Source of the DNA: Acanthococcus lagerstroemiae
Lineage: Eukaryota; Arthropoda; Insecta; Hemiptera; Eriococcidae
Assembly (NCBI GenBank): GCA_031841125.1
Contig: CM063112.1
Coordinates: 65,120,057-65,184,056, forward strand
Reading direction: 5' to 3'
DNA: 64,000 nucleotides
Both the position numbers and the translations under genes were made by a program. The notes under the pieces are model-generated. The model saw only the letters and a program-made list of their open reading frames with translations, ran no database searches and was not told the origin of the DNA. Positions 13,501 through 25,300 of this stretch are shown here, one piece after another; position 1 is the first letter of the stretch; each line of letters starts with the position of its first letter.

Positions 13501-16500
13501 GAAAGTGTCAACCAGTTTCGCTGCAACTCCCGCCAATCCAAAGATTTTTGCATTTTATTAGTTCGCCCACAGAGAAATTAGCCATTCGAAAACGTCAGCG
13601 TATTGAAATAGCCTTAGCACGTCGAATATGAACTCAACATACACCAATTGACTTTTCGAAACGGCAAATTCTCTGGGGGAACTAATAAAACGTGAAAATC
13701 TCCGGACTGGGGATAGCTAGAGGAAAACGGTTTGAAATTTTGAGATAAAATTGATCTCTCTTTCGAAGTGTCAACCCGTTTCGCTGAGCTGTCGCAATCC
13801 AAAGATTTTGCATTTATAGTTCGCCCCAGAAATTACATTTCGAAAACGTCAGCAATATACTGAATGCCTTCAGCACGTCGAATATGCAACTCAACATACA
13901 CCAATTGCTTTTTCAAAACGGTGAAAATCTCCGGACTGGGGATAGCTAGAGGAAAACGGTTTGAAATTTAAACAATTGATCTCCTCTTTCGAAAGTGTCA
14001 ACCGTTTCGCTGTGGCTGCCCCAATCCAAAATTTTTCATTTTATTAGTTCGCCCCAAGAAATTAGCGACTTCAACTCATTGGCGTTGAAATAGCATATTT
14101 TTTCAAGGGCAATTGTATTCAAATTTTAAAATTCTGTAATGCCTTCAGCACGTCGAAATGCAACTCAAATACACAATTGACTTTTCGAACTGAAATTTCC
14201 GGAATGGGATAACGAAAACTCTTGGATTTGATGAATTTCATCGAAAGTATAACTGTTTCGTGCAAGCTTACAATCCTTAAAGCATTTTCCTTTCGCCACG
14301 AATACATTTCGAAAACTGCAATTTATTAAATGCCCTCAGGAAATAACTGAAAACCCAATTGCTTTCAAAAGGTAAAATCTCGATGGGGATAGCAATGAAA
14401 ACGTTTTAAATTTAAATGCCTTCAGCATCAAAATGCAACTCTTTCAAATGCCAACCTGTTGCTTGTGCCAATCAAATTTGAAAACTTCTACTGCGCATAG
14501 AGGAAAACTTTGAAATTTGGCAATTAGAAATGCTTTTAATTCAACCCTTTTTCAAATTTACAATCAATTTGCACTTATATGCCCAAAAATTACCAATTAA
14601 AATTCGAAGCGAATTTCCTGGGACTATAAAACGTGAAAATCCGACTGGTTCTAGAGGGAAAACGGTTGAAATTTTAGCAAATTGATTCTTTTCGAAAGTG
14701 TCAACCGTTTCGCTTGCTGCCAATCCAAGTTTTGCTTTTATTGCCCCAAGAAATTATATTCGAAAACATCAGCGAATATATTTAAAATGCCTTAGCACGT
14801 CGAATATGCAATCAATTACACCAATTGCTTTTTCAAAACAATGAAATCTCCGGACTGGGGATAGCTAAGGAAAACGTTTAAATTTTGAACAATTGATCCC
14901 TTTTCGAAAGTGAACTTCGCTGCACTCCCAATCCAAATTTTTGCTTTAAGTTCGCCCCAAAAGATTGATTATGCAAGAAACATCCAAGCAATATATTGAA
15001 ATGCCTTCAGCATCAATCACTCAACATACACAATTGCTTTCAAACCATCTGCAACGTGAAAATCTCCGGACTGGGGATAGCTAGAGGAAAACGGTTTGAA
15101 ATTTTGAATCAATTGATCTCCTCTTTCGAAAGTGTCAACCGTTTCGCTGGCTGCCGCCAATCCAAAGATTTTGCATTTTATGTTCGCCCCAGAAATTAGC
15201 ATTCGAAAACGTCAGCGATATAGAAATGCTTCAAGCATATAACTCAACTACACAATGCTTATCAAAATTCAGTGAAAATTCCACTGGTAGCTAGGAACGT
15301 TTGAAATTTTAACAATACTCCTCTTCGAATTCACCCGTTTCGCGGCTGAAAGATTTTCTTTTTTCCAAGAGAAAACGTTGTGAAATATTGAATAATTGAT
15401 CTCCTCATATTCACAATTGTTTTCGAACCGATTGATCTGACTGGATCTAGAGGAAAACGGTTTGAAATTTTGAATCAATTGATCTCCTTTTCGAAAGTGT
15501 CACCCGTTTCGCGACTGCGCCAATCCAAGATTTTTGCATTTTTAGTTCGCCCAAGAAATTAGCATTCGAAACGTAGCGAATATACTGCCCAAAATTAGCA
15601 CTCGAAACGTCACGAAATAACCAATTGACTTTTTCGAACCGAATATCTACAACATAAACGTTACTCCGGACGGGGAATCTGAGGAAACTTTAAATTGAAT
15701 ACTGGACTGGGAAGTAGCGGAAACGGTTTGCAATTTGAATCAAAATTTCTCCTCTTTAAAGTGTCACCCAGATTCGCTCTCGAAACTCAAAGATTTTTGA
15801 TATATGTTCGCACCAGAAAATAACTTCAAAACGCAATTGCTTTTCAAAAGTGAATAATCTTATTCTGAGGCGGAAATGTTTAAATTTTAAACAATCTGAT
15901 CCCTCTTGATATGCTCAACATACACCAATTGCTTTTTCAAAACGGATGAATTTCTTGGGGAACTATAAAAGTGAAATCTCCGGACTGGTCAGAGGAAAAC
16001 GGTTGAAATTTGAGATCAAATGCTCCTTTCAAAAGTGTCAAACGTTTCGCGCATCTCTGCCAATCCAAAGTTTTTGACATTGTTGTTGCCCGAAAGATTA
16101 GCATTTCGAAAAGTCCCGAATAATGAAAATGCCTTCAGCAGTCGAAATCCAACCAACATTGCATAATTGTCTTTTCGAAAAACGGCGAAAATTGCGGAAT
16201 CAATGGGGATCTAGAGGAAAACGGTTTAAATTTTGAAATCTAATTGATCTCTTTCGAAAGTGTCAACCCGTTTCGCTGTTCTCCGACAATCCAAAGATTT
16301 TTGGTTTATTAAGTTCGCCCAGAGAAATTAGCGACTTCGAAAACGTCATTGGGGAATTTGAGAAATGCATCTTTTATTTCAACGTCGCACTCGATTCAAA
16401 TTTTTATTTTTTAGTTGCCCACATTCATTCGAAACCACATACACAATTGCTTTTTCGAAACGGCGATAATTTCTCTGGGGAACTAATAAAACGGTGAAAA

Positions 16501-16680
16501 TCTCCGGACTGGGGATAGCTAGAGGAAAACGGTTTGAAATTTTGGACAATGTCTTCAAGTGTAACGTTGGAGTCGCAATCAAGATTTGATTTTGTTGCCA
16601 AGATTACTTTCGAAGTCACGAAATTAATGCCTCGTCGAAGCAATCAATACAATGCTTAACGGAAATCCGGTTGGGAATAA
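10541..16680. repeat. Satellite array, central degraded block
   Basis: The landmarks of the clean monomers continue in the same order and orientation across about 6 kb, but nearly every copy has many one- to few-base deletions. For instance the motif GGACTGGGGATAGC appears with missing bases throughout, and spacing shrinks. A few sub-blocks (about 12180-12360, 13370-13530, 15060-15160) are almost intact. Either these copies decayed in place or the assembled sequence is an unpolished long-read consensus. The abrupt return to clean monomers at 16681 favours the latter. Confidence 0.8.
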
Positions 16681-18960
16681 GCCAATTGATCTCCTCTTTC
16701 GAAAGTGTCAACCCGTTTCGCTGTGGCTGCCTCCAATCCAAAGATTTTTGCATTTTTTGAGTTCGCCCCAGAGAAATTAGCGACTTCGAAAACGTCAATT
16801 GGCGTATGAGAAATAGCATATTTTAATCTTCAAAGGCGTCGCAATTGTATTACAAGTTTTATAAAATTCTGGTAATGCCTTCAGCACGTCGAATATGCAA
16901 CTCAACATACACCAATTGACTTTTTCGAAACGGCGAATTTCTCTGGGGGGAACTAATAAAACGTGAAAATCTCCGGACTGGGGATAGCTAGAGGAAAACG
17001 GTTTGAAATTTTGAGATCAAATTGATCTCCTGTTTCCAAAGTGTCATCCCGTTTCGCAGTAGCTGCCGCCAATCCAAAGATTTTTGCATCTTTTGAGTTC
17101 GCCCCAGAGGAATTAGCGATTTCGAAAACGTCAGCGAATATACTGAAAATGCCTTCAGCACGTCGAATATGCAACTCAACATACACCAATTGCTTTTTCG
17201 GGGAATTTGGAACAATAACGTGAAAATCTCCGGACTGGGGATAGCTAGAGGAAAACGGTTTGAAATTTTGAAAGCCAATTGATCTCCTCTTTCGAAAGTG
17301 TCAACCCGTTTCGCTGTGGCTGCCTCCAATCCAAAGATTTTTGCATTTTATTAGTTCGCCCCAGAGAAATTAGCGACTTCGAAAACGTCAATTGGCGTAT
17401 GAGAAATAGCATATTTTATTCTTCAAAGGCGTCGCAATTGTATTACAAATTTTATAAAATTCTGGTAATGCCTTCAGCACGTCGAATATGCAACTCAACA
17501 TACACCAATTGACTTTTTCGGAACGGCGAATTTCTCTGGGGGGAACTAATAAAACGTGAAAATCTCCGGACTGGGGATAGCTAGAGGAAAACGGTTTGAA
17601 ATTTTGAGATCAAATTGATCTCCTCTTTCGAAAGTGTCAACCCGTTTCGCTGCAGCTGCCGCCAATCCAAAGATTTTTGCATTTTATTAGTTCGCCCCAC
17701 AGAAATTAGCCATTTCGAAAACGTCAGCGAATATACTGAAAATGCCTTCAGCACGTCGAATATGCAACTCAACATACACCAATTGCTTTTTCAAAACGGT
17801 GAAAATCTCCGGACTGGGGATAGCTAGAGGAAAACGGTTTGAAATTTTGAAAGCCAATTGATCTCCTCTTTCGAAAGTGTCAACCCGTTTCGCTGTGGCT
17901 GCCTCCAATCCAAAGATTTTTGCATTTTATTAGTTCGCCCCAGAGAAATTAGCGACTTCGAAAACGTCAATTGGCGTATGAGAAATAGCATATTTTATTC
18001 TTCGAAGGCGTCGCAATTGTATTTCAAATTTTATATAATTCTGGTAATGCCTTCAGCACTTCGAATATGCAACTCAACATACACCAATTGACTTTTTCGG
18101 AACGGCGAATTTCTCTGGGGGGAACTAATAAAACGTGAAAATCTCCGGACTGGGGATAGCTAGAGGAAAACGGTTTGAAATTTTGAGATCAAATTGATCT
18201 CCTGTTTCCAAAGTGTCAACCCGTTTCGCAGTAGCTGCCGCCAATCCAAAGATTTTTGCATCTTTTGAGTTCGCCCCAGAGGAATTAGCCATTTCGAAAA
18301 CGTCAGCGAATATACTGAAAATGCCTTCAGCACGTCGAATATGCAACTCAACATACACCAATTGCTTTTTCAAAACGGTGAAAATCTCCGGACTGGGGAT
18401 AGCTAGAGGAAAACGGTTTGAAATTTTGAGATCAAATTGATCTCCTCTTTCGAAAGTGTCAACCCGTTTCGCTGCAGCTGTCGCCAATCCAAAGATTTTT
18501 GCATTTTATTAGTTCGCCCCACAGAAATTAGCCATTTCGAAAACGTCAGCGAATATACTGAAAATGCCTTCAGCACGTCGAATATGCAACTCAACATACA
18601 CCAATTGCTTTTTCAAAACGGTGAAAATCTCCGGACTGGGGATAGCTAGAGGAAAACGGTTTGAAATTTTGAAAGCCAATTGATCTCCTCTTTCGAAAGT
18701 GTCAACCCGTTTCGCTGTGGCTGCCTCCAATCCAAAGATTTTTGCATTTTATTAGTTCGCCCCAGAGAAATTAGCGACTTCGAAAACGTCAATTGGCGTA
18801 TGAGAAATAGCATATTTTATTCTTCGAAGGCGTCACAATTGTATTTCAAATTTTATAAAATTCTGGTAATGCCTTCAGCACGTTGAATATGCAACTCAAC
18901 ATACACCAATTGTCGTTTCCGAAATCGCGAATAATTGCGGACTGGAGACAGCTGGAACTG
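16681..18960. repeat. Satellite array, right clean block with higher-order structure
   Basis: TGCCTTCAGCA landmarks lie at about 16876, 17149, 17469, 17743, 18048, 18322, 18565 and 18869. The spacings are about 274, 319, 274, 305, 274, 243 and 305. The three-monomer set 274+243+305 gives an 822-bp shift, and the sequence from 17581 is repeated at 18403 almost without change. The long monomer form contains an extra segment (GGCGTATGAGAAATAGCATA) absent from the short form. The array ends near 18960 in diverged relatives. Confidence 0.9.
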
Positions 18961-20345
18961 CGCGGTTTGGAATTCTGGATAGAGGAGAAAATTTCGAATT
19001 AGTCATACCCTGCCGTTTTCCTCCAGCTGTGTCCAGTCAATAGTTTTTCACGTTTTACCGGTTCGCCCCATGAAATTTGTAATTTTTAAATCATCAATGG
19101 ATTGGTATGATACGAATTGTATTGCATATTCAACGAATTTTAGGCGTTACCTTTCTTATCAAAATTTCGTAAAATGAAAACATTGATATTATAGAGCCTT
19201 CGATGCCGTGAGTATGCCACACAGTGAATGCCAACTGCCTGACCCCTTCGAACTATCAATTTTTCTGGGGTAAACCGGCAATTGACGAATAATTTCTATG
19301 TTTTCATTTTACAAATTTTTGATAAAATAGGTAACGCCTAAAATTCGTTGAATATGCAATACAATTCGCATCATTTCAATCCATTGATGTTTTCAAAATT
19401 ACAAATTTCTTGGGGCGAACCGGTAATTTTGACTGGAGACGGCTGGAGGACAACGGCAAGGTACGTCTTATTCGAAATTTTTTCCTCTATCCAGAATTCT
19501 AAACTGCGCAGCTCCAGTCCGAAATTATTCGCCAATTATCGGTTTACCCCAGGAAAATTGATAGTTCAAAGGGGTCAATTGGCGTTCGTTATGTGGCATA
19601 CTCACGCCATCGAAGGCTCTATAATTTCAATGTTTTCATTTTACGTATTTTTGATAGAAAAAAGGTAACGCCTAAAATTCGTTGAATATGCAATACAATT
19701 CCCATCATTCCAATCCATTGATATTTTCAAAATTACACATTTCCTGGCGAACTGATAAAATGCGAAAATCTTTGGAATGGAGGCAGCTACAGCGAAACGG
19801 TTTGCAGTATTGGTAGGAGGCCATCTTTCGGCTCTCAAAATTCCAAACCGTTCTCCTCTAGCTTTCACCAAACCAGAGATTTTCGCGTTCTACCTGTTCT
19901 GCCCAGGAAAATAGAAATTTTGAAAATGTCAATTGGTGTCGATCGTTTGGCATATTCGACGTGTTGAAGGCAGTAACAAATTATTTGAAATTTCGATGGC
20001 GAGTGAACGCAAATCAAAACGGTAATGTGGTGACGCTTTCAACGCGTTAAATATGCAATACCACATACACGAATCCAACCCTACGAACTGACGTTTTCAA
20101 AATTTCCAATTTCCTGGGGTGAACTGATAAAATGCGGAAATCTTTGGAATGGAGGCAGCTACAGCAAAACGGTTTGCAGTATTGGTAGGAGGGCATCTTT
20201 TCGCTCTTAAAATTCCAAACCGTTCTCCTCTAGCCTTCACCAATCCAGAGATTTTCGCGTGCTACCTGTTCAGCCCAGGAAATTAAAATTTTGAATATGT
20301 CAATTGGTGTCGATCGTTTGGAATATTCGACGTGTTGAAGGCAGC
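18960..20345. repeat. Diverged fold-back relatives on the right flank of the satellite
   Basis: Blocks related to the satellite arm reappear singly and in opposite orientations. The segment at about 19087-19190 (containing AACGAATTTTAGGCGTTACC) is inverted at about 19300-19395 and again at 19640-19735. The block with GGAATGGAGGCAGCTACAGC occurs near 19775 and 20148. These look like dispersed family members from which the tandem array grew. No coding content is supported. Confidence 0.75.
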
Positions 20346-20530
20346 AGTGTCCTGCACGAGTGAGTACAGCATCGTACGAGTACAGGTACAAATACTCGTT
20401 TTACGATGCTACGATGCCGAAGTAGTACTTGTACTCGTGCACAGAAATGAGTAGTAAACGGCGAGAATGCATCGTGGCATCGTTCCGAGTAGTAATCGGT
20501 ACTCGGCATTGTAGCTTCGTTAATGCAGCG
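20345..20530. repeat. Small fold-back rich in GTACTCG/CATCGTA motifs
   Basis: CTGCACGAGTGAGTACAGCA at about 20351 pairs with GTACTTGTACTCGTGCAC ending near 20441, and a second set of CATCG/TACTCG words follows to 20520. It interrupts the satellite relative at GTGTTGAAGGCAG. It resembles a nonautonomous insertion, but the exact ends are not clear. Confidence 0.45.
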
Positions 20531-20649
20531 GTGCCGCGGAGTGTAACTGGACTTTTCTAATGTCCTGTCAGGCCGACCAATGGAGGAGAAAGGGTTATAG
20601 GTATGAGTGAGGAGAAGAAGGAGAATGTGTTTGTACCCTGTTATCACGG

Positions 20650-21110
20650 CATGTAAACTAAGTGAAGGTTATAGTCGCACGGAATACGGGCCTACAAAGA
20701 AATTTTCGATTTGCGGTCATTGCATTAGTCGGCAAATTTTAGATTCACGCCCCCTCCCCAAATGAAAAAGTTTCGGAACACCTCTGTTCCCACGATTTCG
20801 CGTGATTGTTGCTAAGTGTTAGTTTGTTTTCAGTCTTTTCCTAACATTTCTGTTCAGAATACATACGTTCTGCCACAATTGTGCGTGTATTTTGTGTCAT
20901 GTGTAAAGTAGTCCCAAAGCCGTTTAACTTTACCATCGACTTTCAGACGTCACAACTACCGACCCCCGAGCCCAAGGTCATTATTCTTGTAATAGATGTT
21001 TTCCTCACATGGTTCACTTTCCAATGATACCACTATTGATAGCTTTCAATAACATTCGTCCACTTACCCTAGCGAAAAAACTAGGAAAATATGTAAAATA
21101 GCCCCAATTT
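20650..21110. other. Unannotated interval
   Basis: No gene, repeat or RNA gene could be supported here. The composition is ordinary for the locus and open frames are short on all strands. Confidence 0.4.
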
Positions 21111-21111
21111 A

Positions 21112-21530
21112 CCGATGGAGAAATTTTCGAAATTTTGGAAAATCAAAAAAATTCAGATGACCATTGATTCCTTCTCAGTTTTTCTCGCTGAGTTCGAATT
21201 CGTGGTCCAAATCTGGCACTGACCCTCCGTTCTGCGAATACGATTAAAAATATGATTATTGTGGGGAAGACGGGGGGGGGGCCTATACTGAGTCAAAAAT
21301 TGAGCGTCGTTTGATTTTGACGACGGATTTGAATTCCTATCGAAAACCTGAATAATTTTCACCAGGTCTAGGCCGGGAAGCTGTCTGAAAAATACGACAC
21401 ACAGTTTTTTACCCAGTATTAAGAACCCTATTTTTGGTTGTTTGTGGGGAACGGAGGGTCAGCGCCAGATTTGGACAGCGAATCTGAACTCAACGAGAAG
21501 AACTGAATGCCTCAGAATCATGGGAACAGC
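21112..21530. repeat. Isolated fold-back remnant of the satellite-flank family
   Basis: GAGAAATTTTCGAAATTTTG, CTCGCTGAGTTCGAATTCG and CTGACCCTCCGTTC at 21118-21235 match the left-flank family near 7838-7945. An inverted arm follows at about 21445-21515 (GGAACGGAGGGTCAGCGCC). It is a solitary copy away from the array, which supports a mobile origin for the family. Confidence 0.65.
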
Positions 21531-22273
21531 TCTTTATTTATTTATATACCTTTGTGACTGTTAATAAAAATAGTCCACTTTTACAGAAAAATAATCACCG
21601 GCCGATGACCTTTAGAGCATCATTTGCATCAGATTTTTAGTAGGTAATTCTTTTTACAACGTAGAAAACAATTTTTTTTTTTCAGTAAAAATATTATTTT
21701 TCCAAAACTATAGTCAAATACGAAATATTCCTTCACATGGAGCTAGTTGGAGCAAAGTCGAAACGTGCTATGTTACCCCAGTGTTGACCACCGCTTGATT
21801 TACCCCACAATGGGATGACACTGGCGCAGTTGATAAATTTTCCCAATATTCGAGTCTTATTTCGAAAGAACTCCGCAGCAATTTGCAGTGCAACTCAATC
21901 TAACACGCAGCTTATCCTGGTTGGATATATAATTTGCATCCGGTAACATTGAAGGCGTATATGTGTCCAAGACCCGAAGATATTTAATTTGTTCGCCTAC
22001 CTTATTCGGGATCAGCTGTATAGATCAAAATCGCAAGAAATAAAAAGAAACGTCCGACAGGGACGTGACGCGTTGATAAAAAGTTGTACCTTATCATTGA
22101 TTAATGATAAATGCAATATCACGACTAAAGTTTACGTAATATGATTAGTACAGTTCTCTAAAACTAACAATCTAAACCAAATCACGAGAATCACGTGTGT
22201 ACATAAGTGAATGAAGAAGTCCGATCTAATGATTTCGATCGAAGTATCACAGTATTAGTTACGAAGTCATTGG

Positions 22274-22380
22274 TCACGAGAAGCGGTTGTGAATCACGGC
22301 TTCGTGTACCGACGGATACGATCTGGTTTCCGGGAACACGTCGAAAAATCGACATTTGCCAAATGTTTTATAAACTCGAC
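22274..22380 (-). CDS. SLC26: SLC26 exon 13 (C-terminus and stop)
   Basis: Acceptor cctggtag precedes 22380. The codons give FFDVFPETRSYPSVHEAV and end IHNRFS with TGA at 22276-22274. FPxxxxAV is the usual STAS end. A minus-strand ATTAAA near 21988 is a possible polyadenylation signal. Confidence 0.9.
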
Positions 22381-25300
22381 CTACCAGGATGAAAGAGAAA
22401 ACAAGCAAGCGGTCAAGTTAGTTACGTCAACGAACGAATAAGAGATAAAACGAAGTTGGTGTTTACAATCATTTCGTTGAAAACCATTACACATTTCTGA
22501 GTCAGTAAACTCACCTGAACATTTAGCCAAGCTAAGAATCAAGTGTTTACTCTTCAAGGTTTCATAAATTTGTAATAGACATTTGGCGGACGACGGATCG
22601 ACGTAAGATACAGCCGAAAAATCCAACACAACGTGCGACCACTGAAACGTAGCAGAATTTTCAAAATTAATACGTTAAGATACCTAATTAATTTTTTCAT
22701 AAGCCTCATTTTCCGCGGAATCGGTCATTTTTGGTGGTGTGTGTGTTATGCAGGCTCGCATATACAGGGAAAGGGACGAACTGTAAACAAAGTAACACAT
22801 CGCAATTGAGACGACGGGATGCTTTTCATTGCCGAAATTTAAGTAGACGCCTCGCCCCATTCGGCTGTATTACTTGCATGCATACGAGTAAACGCTCGTC
22901 GTCTAAATTTATTCATTTATTCGTTCTTTTGTCGGAATTCGAGTCCTCCTTCGCCGATACTGCGGCACATTGAAAGTATTAATGCGAGAACAGGAAAATA
23001 AACGAAACCAAATTGTAAAAACAGCTACTAAGTAAAAAGGGAGCGAAAATCAAAAATAAAATAGATCTAATTAACGCGTGAAACAGATTGGTGCGCCAGG
23101 ACACTAGTCACTATCGCCCTTACAACACCAAATCCACGACTCCGGTCATCAGTAACCCACCAATCTCGCTAAACACGCCACGCCACCACACATCAAGTTG
23201 CAACACATCACCAAAATACACAGCAGCTCGAGTTCGTCGAATTCGGTTGCGTTTTTAATATGGAGTAGGTACTCGTATAATTCCGGCATTTCGCGATGAC
23301 TAGAATAATCCAATTATATTGCTACTAAATATTCGACAAAATCTGCTCCTTCAATTCGTGTAGAAGAAACCTATTCGACGGGCGCAAGTGAGTTGCCAAA
23401 CCAGATCGGCAAATTGCGAACCGTGGAAGAAAATGGGATGTACTAACTGCCAACCGAACCAAGAGTGTATCGAAAATGAGCTGTACGTATTGCCAACCGA
23501 AACGTTCGTCGCCCGGCACAGAGAGATGGACGAATTGGGAACTATTCTACTTAACGTTACTAAGTGGACGCTGTTAAGCAAAACGGACTCAGCGACATTT
23601 GTTGACAAAATTAGTTATTAGTATTGTTGGAAAAAGTGTAAAAAGCAGAATTTTTCAAAATTGGGCCCCCGATATGAAAATATGTACCCACGTTGAAAAG
23701 AGCCCATCAGTAAACGCTACGTCATATAGTTTCAGTATGGCTCTTGAAATTCGAATCACGAGTTCTCAAAAAAGATTTTGTCGCTTGAGTTTGTTTTGCT
23801 TAACAGCGTCCAAGTGAAATACAGTAGTTGTCTCGATTTTTTCGGTCAACTGGATGTGTATGTATACCTACCAGTGTATTGCAGCTAGAGGTGCTTAGCT
23901 AGCCATTAGCTGTTAGCCGTTAGTTTAAAGTTTTTGGGAGATTTTTAGCCTGCCGTTAGCTAGCCAATTGAAAATTTTTTTGCCATTAGCTAGCCGTAAG
24001 CCAATGAAAATTCGGAAGCTAACGGCTGATTTCATTTTGCTAATTTCTTGCCTTTTCCCTTTTGACCAGGGATGGCAAACGAAACCGTTTTGTTTTTTTT
24101 CGTTTCGTTATTTCGTTTCAATATTTTTGACAAAAATCAATCGTTATTTCGTTGTTTCGTTTCGTTTGCCATCCCTGCTTTTGACTACATTCAAACTGAT
24201 TTTTTTCATATTCCTTTTCGGTGGATTTTTGTTTTTTGGATTGAAACTGCAAACTCGGTCAAACTCAGACTCAGAATTGGGGGAAAGAAAAAGAATTCGA
24301 ACCAAATTACCACTTCACCTATTTTATTTTTACTGAAAATGTGGATTAGTCTTTAGCCGTTAGCTAGCCAATCACCGTCCTGTAGCTATTAGCCGAAGCC
24401 AATTAACAAAAAAAATTAGTTTTAGCTGTTAGTTTTAGCCAATCTGATTGGCTAAGCACCTCTGAATTTGCAACTGAACAATTCAGCTTCAGCTTTTGGC
24501 TTTTAGCTGTTACCATACATTTTTTCTGGATTACAAAAAGCTGACTTTTGGCTTTTTGATGAAACATTTGTCTGAACAGGGCTTTTAGCTTTCGGCTTTT
24601 GGCTGGCAGCAATACACTGATACCAACTAACCACCTTGCATTTATGGGGTCATTGTATTCGTACAAGAAAAATCTTGTCCTTGTTGGAGTAAAACAAATT
24701 ATTTAGGTGCTATGAATTGGTGATACAGAAGAATGCTTTGTCATGATACATGATATGGATAACATCTAGTGATAATATACAATCTCAGTGTTGCCATATA
24801 CAGCAGTCACCCCTATTTAATATGAAAGTGTATAAAAGTGCAAAATGATTTGGGGTGATTAGTAAATAGTAATAATAAAAGGGGGAAAAATAATAATAAT
24901 AATAAAAATAATGATGTAAATGATTATAAATTCAGGCGTTTAACTGGTCTTTTAACTCTTTGGGACAATCGCCGTTTGATTGGCTCATCCGCAAATCTTA
25001 CCAATTTGGGGTTTGGTAATCTCTTCACCTTGGTGTTGCGCAGTTGATCAATATTACATTTGATAATTTGACCACTTTGAATTGGACAAGATAGGTATGA
25101 TAACCAATTTTCTCTTTAATGACACCTAGCTTCCATTTCCTTGAACCAGTATAGTTTTGCGATAGAACTTTCTGACCAGGTTGTAGTTTTCAGATTGACT
25201 GTTGAGCATCCTTGTTGTATTTCAAACGATCTGATTTCTCAGGTATTAGGAGATGCAGGCGTGTTCGCAGTTGTTGCCTGTAATGCCGTTCTACAGGTGT

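Noticed and set aside
10147..18730. Many open frames of 60-120 codons on both strands with near-identical peptides (FERGDQFDLKISNRF-type and SSFESVNPFRC-type)
   Set aside because: They repeat with the satellite period and are mirror images on both strands because the monomers are palindromic. They lack codon conservation and domains, so they are by-products of the repeat.
9760..18960. Possible CRISPR-like array (regular repeats)
   Set aside because: Repeats are hundreds of bases long, occupy the whole period, and have no unique spacers. The genome is eukaryotic.
23325..23621. Overlapping open frames on both strands near 23.4 kb as an extra SLC26 exon
   Set aside because: None has STAS-like residues or an acceptor and donor with the phase needed between exons 11 and 12.
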